A DNA stretch of 54,538 bases from Anaerolineales bacterium (GCA_020060465.1 JAGVAD010000013.1:1-54538); one strand, 5' to 3'; positions 34,890 through 43,861 are shown, counted from the first letter of the stretch. Notes: generated by a model not told the origin, from the sequence alone. A program made the numbers and translations.

Positions 34890-35591
34890 ATGCCTGGGAC
34901 AGATCAGTCTATTTACCCACGTAAACGCCGCCGACGGCGCAGTTTTCTCGAAGCGCTGCAGCAAAGCTCAACAACCGGCGGCATGCCGCTGATAAATGTT
35001 GGTCAGCGACTGCGTGAATTACGCATCGAGCGCGGCCTCTCGATTCGCGCCCTGGCTGAAAAGAGCCAATTGAATGTCAACACGCTCAGCATGATTGAGA
35101 ACGGGAAGACCTCGCCCAGTGTGGCTACTTTACAGTTATTGGCTTTCGCCCTGGAGACGCCTATCACCTCTTTTTTTGAAACTGGCGAGGAGAAAAACAA
35201 GATCTCTCACCAGAAAAGCGGTCAGCGTCCTAAAGTAGCTTTTGCTCATGGGACATTAGAAGACCTGGGGGCTGGCATGATCAGCCGCGGTGCCGAACCG
35301 TTTCTGGTGACCCTCGAACCACAGGCTGAAAGCGGTCCCGACCCAATTATTCACACCGGGCGTGAGTTTGTCTTTTGCCTGGAAGGGCAACTCGTTTACA
35401 CCATCGAAGATCAACAGTATCTTCTGGAGCCGGGCGATAGCCTGCTGTTTGAAGCCCATCTGCCGCACCGTTGGCAGAACCTGGGCGCAGTCCCAAGCCG
35501 TTCGCTTTTGGTGCTTTGCCCTTCCGATGAAAAGGATCGTCCGACCGAACGGCATTTCATGCCGGAACCGGTCAACACAGTCGCAAAGTAG
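34890..35591 (+). CDS. XRE-family regulator with C-terminal cupin domain (copy 2)
   Basis: 233 aa, paralogue of the gene at 28513-29205. A basic N-terminal extension (PRKRRRRRSFLEALQ) is followed by the helix-turn-helix (VGQRLRELRIERGLSIRALAEKSQLNVNTLSMIENGKTSPSVATLQLLAFALE) and a cupin (FLVTLEPQAESGPDPIIHTGREFVFCLEGQLVYTIEDQQYLLEPGDSLLF). The ATG at 34890 has ggag 6 bp upstream. Downstream on the same strand lie a tri-heme cytochrome, a NifX-like protein and a broken ferredoxin, so it may control a redox module. The ligand is unknown. Confidence 0.9.
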   Translation: MPGTDQSIYPRKRRRRRSFLEALQQSSTTGGMPLINVGQRLRELRIERGLSIRALAEKSQLNVNTLSMIENGKTSPSVATLQLLAFALETPITSFFETGEEKNKISHQKSGQRPKVAFAHGTLEDLGAGMISRGAEPFLVTLEPQAESGPDPIIHTGREFVFCLEGQLVYTIEDQQYLLEPGDSLLFEAHLPHRWQNLGAVPSRSLLVLCPSDEKDRPTERHFMPEPVNTVAK

Positions 35592-35662
35592 TGGGTCGCC
35601 CTGGCATCTTAGCGAACTGGCAGGCGATAATTTGAGCAAAAATGAATGAGCGGAGGTGCATT

Positions 35663-36232
35663 ATGTCTGGTCGAAGGGTTGTCATCTGGATCATAGCCAA
35701 TTTATTCATTGTTTTGCTCCTAACGAGAGCCTTACCCGCCCGCGCTCAGGAAATCTCCCCCGAACCCGAAAGCGATGCCAACTGCGTCGCCTGTCATGAA
35801 CATCAATATTATCTCTATGACAGCGGCAAATGGTTCTGCCTGTGCGACGCACCCATGCATTGTGTCTATTGTCATGGCGGGCGGACAGATTCCATGATCA
35901 AAGAGATAGCCCATGAGGGGCTGGTGTTGTACCCCACTCAAGATCACGCCGCCCGCTGCCAAAGCTGCCACAGCGAAGACTATATGTCACGCGTTGTGAC
36001 TTTTGCCACGGTAGCCGGTATCAGTTCCACACCCCGCGCCCTTGTGACTGCCACGCCGGTTAAGCCCGTAGCAACAATTGGAGAACAACCAGCCCCTATG
36101 CTGTTGCGCTTCAGCCAACTCGAACCCTGGCGGCTGGTTGGACTGGGCTTCCTGGCGGTTGTGCTGGTGGGCGTGGTGATCTTCGGTTATCGCTGCTGGA
36201 AAGCTGACTGTCTGGCGCGATTGCAATCCTGA
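35663..36232 (+). CDS. Membrane-anchored tri-heme c-type cytochrome
   Basis: 189 aa. A signal sequence (VVIWIIANLFIVLLLTRALPARAQ) precedes three CxxCH haem-binding motifs: CVACH, CVYCH and CQSCH. A Thr/Pro linker and a C-terminal membrane helix (LVGLGFLAVVLVGVVIFGY) follow. Additional Cys occur in WFCLCDAPMHC. It would sit outside the membrane as an electron carrier. The ATG at 35663 is preferred, with ggaggt 7 bp upstream; the ATG at 35642 has no such site. Neighbours are an XRE-cupin regulator and a NifX-like protein. Confidence 0.87.
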   Translation: MSGRRVVIWIIANLFIVLLLTRALPARAQEISPEPESDANCVACHEHQYYLYDSGKWFCLCDAPMHCVYCHGGRTDSMIKEIAHEGLVLYPTQDHAARCQSCHSEDYMSRVVTFATVAGISSTPRALVTATPVKPVATIGEQPAPMLLRFSQLEPWRLVGLGFLAVVLVGVVIFGYRCWKADCLARLQS

Positions 36233-36269
36233 TTCCAAACCATACTTTACAAGGAGAATTTAGCGTACC

Positions 36270-36686
36270 ATGAAACAAAACGCAAACATCAAAATCGCCG
36301 CTATCACGGATGACGGCGAGACGATCAGTCAACATTTTGGACGAGCGACTTATTATCTGGTTGCCACGGTTGAGAATGGGCGGATTGTGAACCGCGAGTT
36401 GCGCCCCAAGCTGGGGCATGGTCAATTTGCGCATCAGCCGCACGAAGAAGGTCAGCATGGCTCTCAGCACGGCATGGACCCGGCTTCGCATAACAAACAT
36501 TTGCAGATGTCTGAAACCATCGCGGATTGCGAGGCGCTGCTATGCCGCGGAATGGGCAGAGGCGCCTATGAGAGCATCCAGTCGCGAGAGATTCGCCCGG
36601 TGCTTACCGACATCGCCGCCATAGACGAGGCGGTGATGGCTTATGTTGAAGGCAGGATTGTTGATCAAGTGGAACGGCTGCATTGA
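36270..36686 (+). CDS. NifX/NifB-like dinitrogenase Fe-Mo cofactor family protein
   Basis: 138 aa. The conserved opening IKIAAITDDGETISQHFGRATYYLVATVENGRIVNREL and the later SETIADCEALLCRGMGRGAYESIQSREIRPVLTDIAAIDEAVMAYVEGRI are those of the small NifX/NafY/VnfX-type fold that carries Fe-S or Fe-Mo precursors. A His-rich insertion (GHGQFAHQPHEEGQHGSQHG) may bind metal. No nif structural genes are in the window, so this is probably a general Fe-S-related member rather than a nitrogen-fixation protein. Ribosome site aaggaga upstream. Confidence 0.88.
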   Translation: MKQNANIKIAAITDDGETISQHFGRATYYLVATVENGRIVNRELRPKLGHGQFAHQPHEEGQHGSQHGMDPASHNKHLQMSETIADCEALLCRGMGRGAYESIQSREIRPVLTDIAAIDEAVMAYVEGRIVDQVERLH

Positions 36687-36725
36687 GCCAGCAGCCGTTC
36701 GGACGAGGAATTTCGGGAGGCGGTT

Positions 36726-36788
36726 ATGGTTGTTCAGGTTGATCAGGAATTATGCGCTGGTTGCGGCGTTTGCTTTAGAAAAGCGTAG
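36726..36788 (+). pseudogene. Truncated 4Fe-4S ferredoxin
   Basis: A good ribosome site (gggagg) precedes ATG at 36726. The product opens as a ferredoxin (MVVQVDQELCAGCGVCFRKA) with CxxCxxC, then hits TAG after 20 codons. The fourth Cys-Pro and the second cluster motif are absent, and no frame continues it. This looks like a ferredoxin cut short by a deletion between it and the tetR 3' end. Confidence 0.6.
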
Positions 36789-36843
36789 TTTGAAGACGCG
36801 TTCGCTGAGCAGCAAACACATAAGTATCACGAATGCGCGACAA

Positions 36844-37488
36844 CTAATAATCCGTGATGCCCAGCGCAACGCGCAAGCCTGGGAAGATCAGGAGACGGAA
36901 CTGGCGCGCCATTTCCGCCGGTGGTAGGGGCATATCCTGCTCTAACCACCAGGTCAGACAAGCCAGAAACGCGCCGACAAAAGTATGCGCCAATACTTCC
37001 AGCGAAGTGCGCAGCGCCAGTTCCAATCCGTCTTCTTTTAGCTTAACCTGGAGTAAATCATTGATCGCCTGGGTGACGCTGCGCTGTAGCTGAACGGCGA
37101 TCTTATCCGCGCCGCCGCCGCGCAAGACCAATCTGTACAGCGCTGCGTTTTCGGCGGCGTGCTGAAAGACACTCAACAAGGGGCGAATTGGAATGGCGTC
37201 GGCGATTTCGGCTTCTTCAAAGGCAGCCGGGTGAACACGCAACATGGAGAGCGGAACCTGGGCAAACTGTTGCACCCGGTCGGCAATGATTTCGCTGAAG
37301 TAATCCAACAACAGATCGTCTTTATCTTTATAATGCAGATAAAAAGTCGCTCGTCCCAGGTCGGCGCGCGCAGTGATCTCCTCGACGGTGATGGCATCAT
37401 ATTCCTTTTCGCCGATCAGGTCAATCAATGCTTTGCGCAGCCCATTTCGGGTGCGCAGCGTGCGGCGATCCGTCCGTTTCAGCTCCAT
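36844..37488 (-). CDS. TetR/AcrR-family transcriptional regulator
   Basis: About 214 aa. The N-terminal helix-turn-helix reads RTRNGLRKALIDLIGEKEYDAITVEEITARADLGRATFYLHYKDKDDLLLDYF, classic TetR. The C-terminal ligand domain is helical with no recognisable effector motif. It is divergent from an ABC exporter operon, with a dyad in between (37542-37573), so it probably represses the exporter until an exported compound binds. The start is uncertain: ATG at 37488 opens at MELKRTDRRT, while an upstream TTG at 37518 is in frame. Confidence 0.9.
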   Translation of the reverse strand: MELKRTDRRTLRTRNGLRKALIDLIGEKEYDAITVEEITARADLGRATFYLHYKDKDDLLLDYFSEIIADRVQQFAQVPLSMLRVHPAAFEEAEIADAIPIRPLLSVFQHAAENAALYRLVLRGGGADKIAVQLQRSVTQAINDLLQVKLKEDGLELALRTSLEVLAHTFVGAFLACLTWWLEQDMPLPPAEMARQFRLLIFPGLRVALGITDY

Positions 37489-37541
37489 CTGTTCACCAGC
37501 TTGACAATTTTTGCTCAAGGGATATAATAAGAACCGCTTTT

Positions 37542-37573
37542 ATAGACACTGTATAGAATTGTTCGTTGTCTAT
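37542..37573. promoter_or_regulatory. Candidate TetR operator between tetR and the ABC operon
   Basis: Inverted repeat ATAGACA (37542-37548) / TGTCTAT (37567-37573) in the 100-130 bp divergent spacer. A TATAAA box at 37585-37590 reads into the ABC operon just beyond it. Confidence 0.5.
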
Positions 37574-37620
37574 TATTATTTTACTATAAAATCCACGTAG
37601 TTGATCGTTATTTATACAAG

Positions 37621-38370
37621 ATGGATTCTCCTGCGTTGCCTGACCGTCAACCCATTATTCGCGCCCGACAAGTGGTGAAGGTCTATCCCGCTGGCGGACG
37701 ACCGGTGCAGGCGTTGAAGGGCGTTAATTTGGACGTTTATGCTGGCGAATTTGTAGCCATTCAGGGGAAATCGGGCGCCGGCAAGACCACTCTGGTTCAA
37801 ATCCTCACCGGGGTGGATCGGCTGACGGGAGGCGAGGTGTGGGTGGATGGCGCAGCGCTGCATCGCTTTGACGAAAACCAGCTCGCGTTTTGGCGCGGGC
37901 GTAATGTGGGCGTCATTTTTCAATCTTTCTACCTGATGCCCACCCTGTCAATCCTTGACAATGTTGTGCTGCCCATTGATTTATGCGGCGATTATCACCC
38001 ACGGCGCAGCCGTGAACTGGCTTTGGAATTACTGCGCCAGGTTGGCCTGGAAGAACATGCCTATAAACTGCCCTCGCAGATCTCCGGCGGACAACAACAA
38101 CGGGTCGCGATTGCCCGCGCCCTGGCGAATGATCCGCCGTTGATCATTGCTGATGAACCTACAGGCCGGCTGGATTCGGTTAACGCCGAAAATATCTTCC
38201 AGATTTTTCAATCGCTGGTGAATGGCGGCAAAACGGTGCTTATGGTGACCCATGACGAGGGATTGGCAAGCCGCGCTTCGCGCCGCCTGATTTTGGCAGA
38301 TGGCGAAATTGTCGCCGATGATTTTGTGCCCATTTCTGTCAGCGAAGCCACCAACAAAACAGATGATTAG
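37621..38370 (+). CDS. ABC transporter ATP-binding protein, MacB/LolD-like (first)
   Basis: 249 aa. Walker [11 protein letters not shown]-loop [11 protein letters not shown], signature [14 protein letters not shown], Walker [10 protein letters not shown], and switch His in VTHDEG. The sequence type is that of MacB/LolD/FtsE-family ATPases that work with FtsX-type permeases. It begins the three-gene exporter operon. The ribosome site is poor and the transcript leader is short (about 24 nt from the TATAAA-derived start). It differs from the second ATPase, so a heterodimer is likely. Confidence 0.93.
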   Translation: MDSPALPDRQPIIRARQVVKVYPAGGRPVQALKGVNLDVYAGEFVAIQGKSGAGKTTLVQILTGVDRLTGGEVWVDGAALHRFDENQLAFWRGRNVGVIFQSFYLMPTLSILDNVVLPIDLCGDYHPRRSRELALELLRQVGLEEHAYKLPSQISGGQQQRVAIARALANDPPLIIADEPTGRLDSVNAENIFQIFQSLVNGGKTVLMVTHDEGLASRASRRLILADGEIVADDFVPISVSEATNKTDD

Positions 38371-38398
38371 ATAAGCAGCCGCCAGCAGGTACAACTTT

Positions 38399-39175
38399 AT
38401 GCCCAACGTAGCCGATACATTATCGCCACAAAATGTTCCTTCGAATAACCCTTCTGGGCAAATTCCCCTCCGGCAGCCGCTGGTCGAAATGCGCCAGATT
38501 TACAAGACGTTCAAGTCACCGGCTGGGGAGTTTACCGCCTTAAAGAACATTAACGCTTGTTTTTACCGCGGCGAGTTTGTCAGCGTCGTAGGGAAGTCCG
38601 GCAGCGGCAAATCCACGCTGGTCAATATGATCACCGGCATTGACCGGCCGACCTCTGGCAGCGTGTATGTGGATGGGGTGTGCATCCAGGAGCTTGGCGA
38701 AAGCGCCATGTCTGCCTGGCGCGGGCGCAACCTGGGCATTGTGTTCCAGTTTTATCAATTGTTGCCCATGCTCTCGCTCCTTGAAAATGTAGTGCTGCCA
38801 ATGGATCTGTGCGACCGTTTCCCGCCGACGGAACGCGAAGAACGCGCTCGGGCATTGCTGCGCCTGGTGGGGCTGGAAGATTACGCCGACCAGTTGCCGG
38901 CGGAAGTTTCTGGCGGTCAGCAGCAAAGCGCAGCCATTGCCCGCGCTTTGGCTAACGATCCGCCGATCCTGATCGCCGATGAACCCACCGGCAACCTGGA
39001 TTCGCGCACTGCGGAGGCGGTGTTTGACATCTTTATCGGTTTGAGAGAGCAGGGGAAAACGATTCTCATGGTCACCCATGACCGCAGCCTGGCGCAACGC
39101 GCGGACCGCATGCTGGAAATCGCCGATGGCGTGCTGATCTCCGATCGTCTGAATGGCGAAGGATCTCTTTCATAG
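38399..39175 (+). CDS. ABC transporter ATP-binding protein, MacB/LolD-like (second)
   Basis: 258 aa, starting 28 bp after the first ATPase. Walker A GKSGSGKST, Q-loop FQFYQLLPMLS, signature SGGQQQSAAIARAL, Walker B ILIADEPTG, switch VTHDRS. In the signature, Arg after QQQ is replaced by Ser, a mild departure from the usual [12 protein letters not shown]. An N-terminal extension of about 30 residues precedes the ATPase fold. It most likely pairs with the first ATPase on the shared permease. Confidence 0.93.
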   Translation: MPNVADTLSPQNVPSNNPSGQIPLRQPLVEMRQIYKTFKSPAGEFTALKNINACFYRGEFVSVVGKSGSGKSTLVNMITGIDRPTSGSVYVDGVCIQELGESAMSAWRGRNLGIVFQFYQLLPMLSLLENVVLPMDLCDRFPPTEREERARALLRLVGLEDYADQLPAEVSGGQQQSAAIARALANDPPILIADEPTGNLDSRTAEAVFDIFIGLREQGKTILMVTHDRSLAQRADRMLEIADGVLISDRLNGEGSLS

Positions 39176-39179
39176 AAGC

Positions 39180-41603
39180 ATGAACTTCATGGTGCGACCT
39201 CGCGTCCGTAAAATTCTGGCTGATTTATGGGGCAACCGCATGCGGTCATTGTTGGTGATCGCCTCGATCACCGTTGGGCTTTTCGCCATCGGCGTCATCG
39301 CGACGCTGCACCGGGTGATGACGGAAGATTTACGCCTGGGTTACGCTGCCGCGAATCCGCCCAATATCCGCATTGTTGCTGCGCCGTTCGACCAGGGGCT
39401 GGTGGATCACTTGAAAAAGGTCGAGGGCGTGCGTCAGGCGGAAGGTCTGCGCGGTTTTGACGCCCGTCTCGAATCCCGGCCAGGAGAATGGATCGGCATC
39501 GAATTCAAAGCCGTCCCGCAAGATGAGACGCGGCAAATCGCCCAGGTTCGCCTGGTTGAAGGCAAATGGCCACCAGGCGACCGTGAAGTGGTTATTGAAC
39601 AATATAAAATTGCCGATGTCAATGCGCAAATTGGGGAGTGGATCACAATTGAGTTGCCCTCTGGCAAGCGGCGACCGTTAAAGGTGGTGGGCGTGGTAAG
39701 CGACCAAACAGTCGGCGCTTTTGCCAGCGGGCCAGGGTTCTTCCTGGCGCCAGTGCAGGGCTATGTTAACCAGGAGACCGTCGAGTGGTTGCAACAAGAC
39801 CTGCCGTACACGTACAATATGCTCTATATCACTGTGGACGGCGATTCAAATGACGAAACGCGTTTATGGGAAGTTGCCAACCGCGTTCGGGATGAAATGG
39901 AACACGCCGGCGGAACGGTGATCAACATCGCGGTACGCGGCTCTTACGATCACCCAAACCGGCGTTATCTCGAAGCGCTCGCCATCGTGTTGGTGTTGTT
40001 GGGCTTTTTGATCGTATTTCTGAGCGGCTTCTTGATCACTAACACCATGCAGGCGATCATCCAACAGCAGATTCAGCAAATCGGCATCCTGAAGACGCTG
40101 GGTTCGCGCCGATACCAGATCATCCTCTTGTATATGGGGCTGATCCTGGTCTTCGGCGCAATCGCCGCCCTGACTGCGGCGCCGCTGGCTTATCGGGTGG
40201 CGTTCCAAAGAGTGGTTCCGCTGGCAAAAACGATCAACATGGCATATCGCGGTCCCCGTTTTCTGCCCCATGTCATTCTGCTCCAGGTGGGCATGGGCTT
40301 GCTTGTGCCGCAGTTAGCGGCTCTGGCACCCATTTTACAAGGCTCGCGCATCAGCGTGCGCGAGGCGCTCAGTGGGGTGCGCGAAAGCCAACAGGGGAGG
40401 CGCGGTTGGTTCGACCGAATGATCTTGCGCTTGCGCGGTTTTTCGCGCCCCACATTGATCTCTATCCGCAACACCTTTCGGCGTAAGGGTCGTCTGCTTC
40501 TGACACTCACCACCCTCTCTCTGGGTGGGGCGATTTTCATCGCCACTTTCAATGTACAGGTTTCAATGGATCGTTATGTGGATATGGTCAGCCGCTACTT
40601 CCTGGCGGATGTCAATCTGACCCTTGCCCGCCCAGAACGCGTCTTAGAAATCAACCAGGTTCTCTCCGACCTGCCGGGCGTCGCCTATGTGGAGGCCTGG
40701 GGGACAGCGCGCAGCGAGATGATCTTGCCGGATGGCGCAACCGGCGAAAATGTTCAACTGCTGGCTCCGCCCGTTGACAGCCGCCTGGTTGATCCGGTGA
40801 TGATTGAAGGTCGCTGGGTCAAATCCGGCGATCAGAACGCAATTGTCCTCAATGAACGTTTCATGAGCGATTTTCCCAATCTGCGGGTGGGAGACGTGTT
40901 GCGTCTGCGCTTGAATGGCAAAGAGACGGATTGGATCATCGTGGGGTATTTTCAGCTTGCTGGCCGTAGCAGCGGATTATTGGCTTACACCAGCCGAGAA
41001 AGTTTGTTGCGAGTCATCAACCAGCCAGATAAAGCCATGACGTATCGCATCGTGGCGGAAGGCAAAGATTTATCGAAAGAAGAACAGGAGGCGCTGGGGA
41101 GAGCAATCGAAGCTCGCATGGCAGCGCGCGGCATCCGAGTGCTGGATGTGACCACCGGTAGTTATCTTTCCAGCAGCGCTGCGCAGGGATTTGCCGCCTT
41201 GACCGGCTTTTTGCTTTTTCTGGCTTCGCTGACCGCTTTGGTGGGGAGCATCGGGTTAACCGGCGCAATGAGTTTGAACGTCATGGAACGCACGCGTGAG
41301 ATCGGCATCCTGCGCGCCATTGGTGCCACCAACCGCATCTTGTTGAAGCTGATTTTGACGGAAGGGATGCTGATCGGCTTTCTGAGCTGGATCATTGCTG
41401 TCCTGGCTGCTTTTCCTATCAGCAAACTGCTTTCGGATAGCATCAGCCAGGCGTTGTTTGGCAACCCTTCTACATTGGCATATACACCGACGGGATTCCT
41501 GCTATGGCTGGGCGCGGTGTTGATCCTATCGGCGTTGGCCAGTATCCTGCCGGCGCGCAATGCAGCGCGCTTGACGATCCGTGAGGTGCTGGCGTATGAA
41601 TAA
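39180..41603 (+). CDS. ABC transporter permease with two FtsX domains
   Basis: About 807 aa. The N-terminal membrane helix (SLLVIASITVGLFAIGVIATLHRV) is followed by a large periplasm-side domain (about 45-270), three helices of the first FtsX domain (ALAIVLVLLGFLIVFLSGFLI, IILLYMGLILVFGAIAALTA, and one more), then a repeat of the same layout (LLLTLTTLSLGGAIFIATFNV, second soluble domain, final FtsX helices FAALTGFLLFLASLTALVGSIG, and LLWLGAVLILSALASILPA). One gene thus supplies both permease halves. Such MacB-like transporters use mechanotransmission to move peptides, drugs or lipids out of the membrane. The start at 39180 follows the ATPase stop by 4 bp; an overlapping ATG at 39153 is also possible. 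Confidence 0.9.
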   Translation: MNFMVRPRVRKILADLWGNRMRSLLVIASITVGLFAIGVIATLHRVMTEDLRLGYAAANPPNIRIVAAPFDQGLVDHLKKVEGVRQAEGLRGFDARLESRPGEWIGIEFKAVPQDETRQIAQVRLVEGKWPPGDREVVIEQYKIADVNAQIGEWITIELPSGKRRPLKVVGVVSDQTVGAFASGPGFFLAPVQGYVNQETVEWLQQDLPYTYNMLYITVDGDSNDETRLWEVANRVRDEMEHAGGTVINIAVRGSYDHPNRRYLEALAIVLVLLGFLIVFLSGFLITNTMQAIIQQQIQQIGILKTLGSRRYQIILLYMGLILVFGAIAALTAAPLAYRVAFQRVVPLAKTINMAYRGPRFLPHVILLQVGMGLLVPQLAALAPILQGSRISVREALSGVRESQQGRRGWFDRMILRLRGFSRPTLISIRNTFRRKGRLLLTLTTLSLGGAIFIATFNVQVSMDRYVDMVSRYFLADVNLTLARPERVLEINQVLSDLPGVAYVEAWGTARSEMILPDGATGENVQLLAPPVDSRLVDPVMIEGRWVKSGDQNAIVLNERFMSDFPNLRVGDVLRLRLNGKETDWIIVGYFQLAGRSSGLLAYTSRESLLRVINQPDKAMTYRIVAEGKDLSKEEQEALGRAIEARMAARGIRVLDVTTGSYLSSSAAQGFAALTGFLLFLASLTALVGSIGLTGAMSLNVMERTREIGILRAIGATNRILLKLILTEGMLIGFLSWIIAVLAAFPISKLLSDSISQALFGNPSTLAYTPTGFLLWLGAVLILSALASILPARNAARLTIREVLAYE

Positions 41604-41735
41604 CGCCTGAATAGGGATGTTCATCCTATGGCAGGGATGCTAATTATCTATTGCAGAGAAGGCAGGTTTGTCAGTATACTAAAGCAAAGCAAAGCAAGAA
41701 GCCCTGCGCCGAGAGGCAGAAACTGGAAGCATGCA

Positions 41736-42539
41736 ATGAAGGCCGTCGAAGGCGGCGATTTACGCGCCGATCACGCCCAACGCATCATTGAACTTGAAAA
41801 AGCGTTAAGCACCTCCGAGTCAGCGCTCAAAGCTGCGCTGCGCGAGTTGGATGATGTGGCGCGTTTCCTTTCTCACGATCTGCGTGCGCCTTTGCGCGGC
41901 ATAGATGGTTACAGCCAGGCGCTCCTCGAGGAATACGGGGATAGATTGGACGCCGTAGGCCAGGCTTACCTGGCTTACATTTATGAGTCCGGCAGATTGG
42001 CATCTGCCGTGCTGGAGAAACTGATCCATTACATTCGCGCGCCACGCGCTGCTTTGGAAATCGAAACGGTGAACCTCAGCGATTTGGCGCAAGAGTTGAT
42101 GGAGCGCCTGCAATACGCTCAGCCCACTCGTGCGATAACCTGGGCAATCATGCCAGGCATGATAGCGCAGACGGATTTCACCCAGGTTCGCATTTTGCTC
42201 GAGTGTCTGCTGGAAAACGCCTGGAAATTCACCGCCAAACATGCCGGGGCGCGCCTTGAGGTGGGCAAGTTTGAACAAGCAGGTGAAACCGTTTACTTCG
42301 TGCGCGATGATGGCGCCGGTTTCAACATGGCATATCAGGATAAGTTGTTCCAGCCATTTCAGCGATTGCACAGCGCCTACGAGTTTGAGGGCGCCGGCAT
42401 GGGGCTAGCGGTTGCCAGACGGATTGTGGAGCGGCTTGGCGGGCGCATCTGGGCGCAAGGCGAAGTGGAAAAAGGAGCGACCCTCTTTTTCACCCTGGGC
42501 AAACAGGCTGTTGAACAAACAGATATCTCAACTTCGTAA
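41736..42539 (+). CDS. Soluble sensor histidine kinase (HisKA-HATPase only)
   Basis: About 267 aa from the ATG at 41736. A coiled segment (IIELEKALSTSESALKAALRELDDV) leads to the HisKA dimerisation helix with FLSHDLRAPLRGIDGY (phospho-acceptor His). The N box (LLECLLENAWKFTAK), G1 (VRDDGAGFNMAYQDKLFQPFQRLHSAYEFEGAGMGL, read across two stretches) and G2 follow. No sensor or membrane domain precedes it. The kinase resembles cyanobacteriochrome-type C-termini. The ATG at 41736 has ggaag 6 bp upstream; an in-frame ATG at 41628 exists but the added residues look non-coding. The partner regulator is unknown. Confidence 0.85.
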   Translation: MKAVEGGDLRADHAQRIIELEKALSTSESALKAALRELDDVARFLSHDLRAPLRGIDGYSQALLEEYGDRLDAVGQAYLAYIYESGRLASAVLEKLIHYIRAPRAALEIETVNLSDLAQELMERLQYAQPTRAITWAIMPGMIAQTDFTQVRILLECLLENAWKFTAKHAGARLEVGKFEQAGETVYFVRDDGAGFNMAYQDKLFQPFQRLHSAYEFEGAGMGLAVARRIVERLGGRIWAQGEVEKGATLFFTLGKQAVEQTDISTS

Positions 42540-42604
42540 CGGAATGAAGTTGTATATTCTTTTCACCCTCGAAAAGCGCGGAAAAATTTCGCAAGGAGAA
42601 TCCT

Positions 42605-43726
42605 ATGACTGAAAACCTGAAACGAACTCATTTATACCAATGGCATGTTGATCATGGCGGGCGGATGGTGCCCTTTGCCGGTTGGGAAATGCCGGTGCAA
42701 TATCCCAGCGGCCCCATCCAGGAGCATCACACCACACGCCAGATTGCCGGCCTGTTTGATATTGATCACATGGGGCAAGTCGAGGTGCGCGGTCCGCAAG
42801 CTGAGGCCTTTGTCAACCAGATGGTCACTTGGGATGTGACCCAGATGAAGATGTTGGAGGCCCATTATGCAATCTTTTGCTACGCAGATGGCGGTTGTGT
42901 GGATGACCTCTTTATCTATAAGCTTCCAGATCCCGATGATGGCGTCTATTACTTCCTGGCGATCAACGCCTCCAACCGCCAGAAAGACGTCGCCTGGCTG
43001 AAGGCGCACGCTGGCGCATACGATGTGACCGTCAAAGACATTTCAGACGAGACCTACATGCTGGCTTTTCAAGGGCCGCAGGCGCCGGCTATCCTTAACC
43101 GGCTGGTGGAAGCGGATCTGAACCAGGCGGCGCGTTTCACCGCTGTGCAAACCACTCTACTGGGCGATATTCCTGTCTTACTGGGACGCACCGGCTACAC
43201 CGGCGAAGACGGCTTCGAGCTCTTCCTGCCAGCCGAAAAGGCGCTCAAGGCATGGGAAGGTATTCTGAAAGCTGGCGAGGCAGAAGGGGTTAAGCCCATC
43301 GGTCTGGCGGCGCGTGACAGCCTGCGCTTTGAGGCTTGTATGCCTCTCTATGGACATGAGATTGACGCGCAAACTTCACCAATCGAGGCCCGACTGGGCT
43401 TTGCATTAAACCTGGACAAGGATTTTTACGGGCGCGACGCGCTGCTCAAACAAAAACTGGAAGGTCCAGCGAAGGTGTTGGTAGGCTTCGAGATGGTCGA
43501 ACGCGGCGTGGCTCGTGAGCATTATCCGGTCTTCAAAGATGGTCAGCAAATTGGTCATGTGACCAGCGGGATGTTCGCTCCCACGCTGGATCGGTATCTG
43601 GGTATGGCGTATGTTCCTGCTGAATTTGCCGCCATTGGCAGCGAGATTGATATCCTGATCCGCAACAAACCAATCAAGGCGCGGGTTATCAAACGCCCCT
43701 TCTACGTGCCGGCGTACCGCCGATAG
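42605..43726 (+). CDS. gcvT: Aminomethyltransferase, glycine cleavage T protein
   Basis: 373 aa, close to the family length of about 365. Seen: the opening LKRTHLYQWHVDHGGRMVPFAGWEMPVQY, GLFDIDHMGQVEVRG, the folate-binding and catalytic Asp region (LFDIDHMGQ), GRTGYTGEDGFELFLP, and GLAARDSLRFEACMPLYGHEID. It moves the aminomethyl group from the H protein to tetrahydrofolate with release of NH3. Ribosome site aaggagaa lies 5 bp upstream. The gcvH and gcvP genes are not in the window, so this copy is separate from the rest of the glycine cleavage system. Confidence 0.93.
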   Translation: MTENLKRTHLYQWHVDHGGRMVPFAGWEMPVQYPSGPIQEHHTTRQIAGLFDIDHMGQVEVRGPQAEAFVNQMVTWDVTQMKMLEAHYAIFCYADGGCVDDLFIYKLPDPDDGVYYFLAINASNRQKDVAWLKAHAGAYDVTVKDISDETYMLAFQGPQAPAILNRLVEADLNQAARFTAVQTTLLGDIPVLLGRTGYTGEDGFELFLPAEKALKAWEGILKAGEAEGVKPIGLAARDSLRFEACMPLYGHEIDAQTSPIEARLGFALNLDKDFYGRDALLKQKLEGPAKVLVGFEMVERGVAREHYPVFKDGQQIGHVTSGMFAPTLDRYLGMAYVPAEFAAIGSEIDILIRNKPIKARVIKRPFYVPAYRR

Positions 43727-43780
43727 GTGCTGACTTCAGCCCGCTTCCCATCAGGTTTAGAACTGATATTTCACTATAAA

Positions 43781-43811
43781 CTCTCCCGCAGGTTTCAAAC
43801 CTGCGGGAGAG
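43781..43811. repeat. 31-nt perfect palindrome between convergent genes
   Basis: ctctcccgcaggttt, one central base, then aaacctgcgggagag: 15-bp perfect arms. It lies in the 135-bp gap between gcvT and the opposing pseudo-receiver gene and could act as a bidirectional terminator stem, although there is no T-tract. The core cccgcaggtt recurs at about 46675-46684. Confidence 0.55.
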
Positions 43812-43861
43812 CTCGTAATACGCGGGCGAGCATGGAAGCGCCGCCATTTGAACTGGATGGT

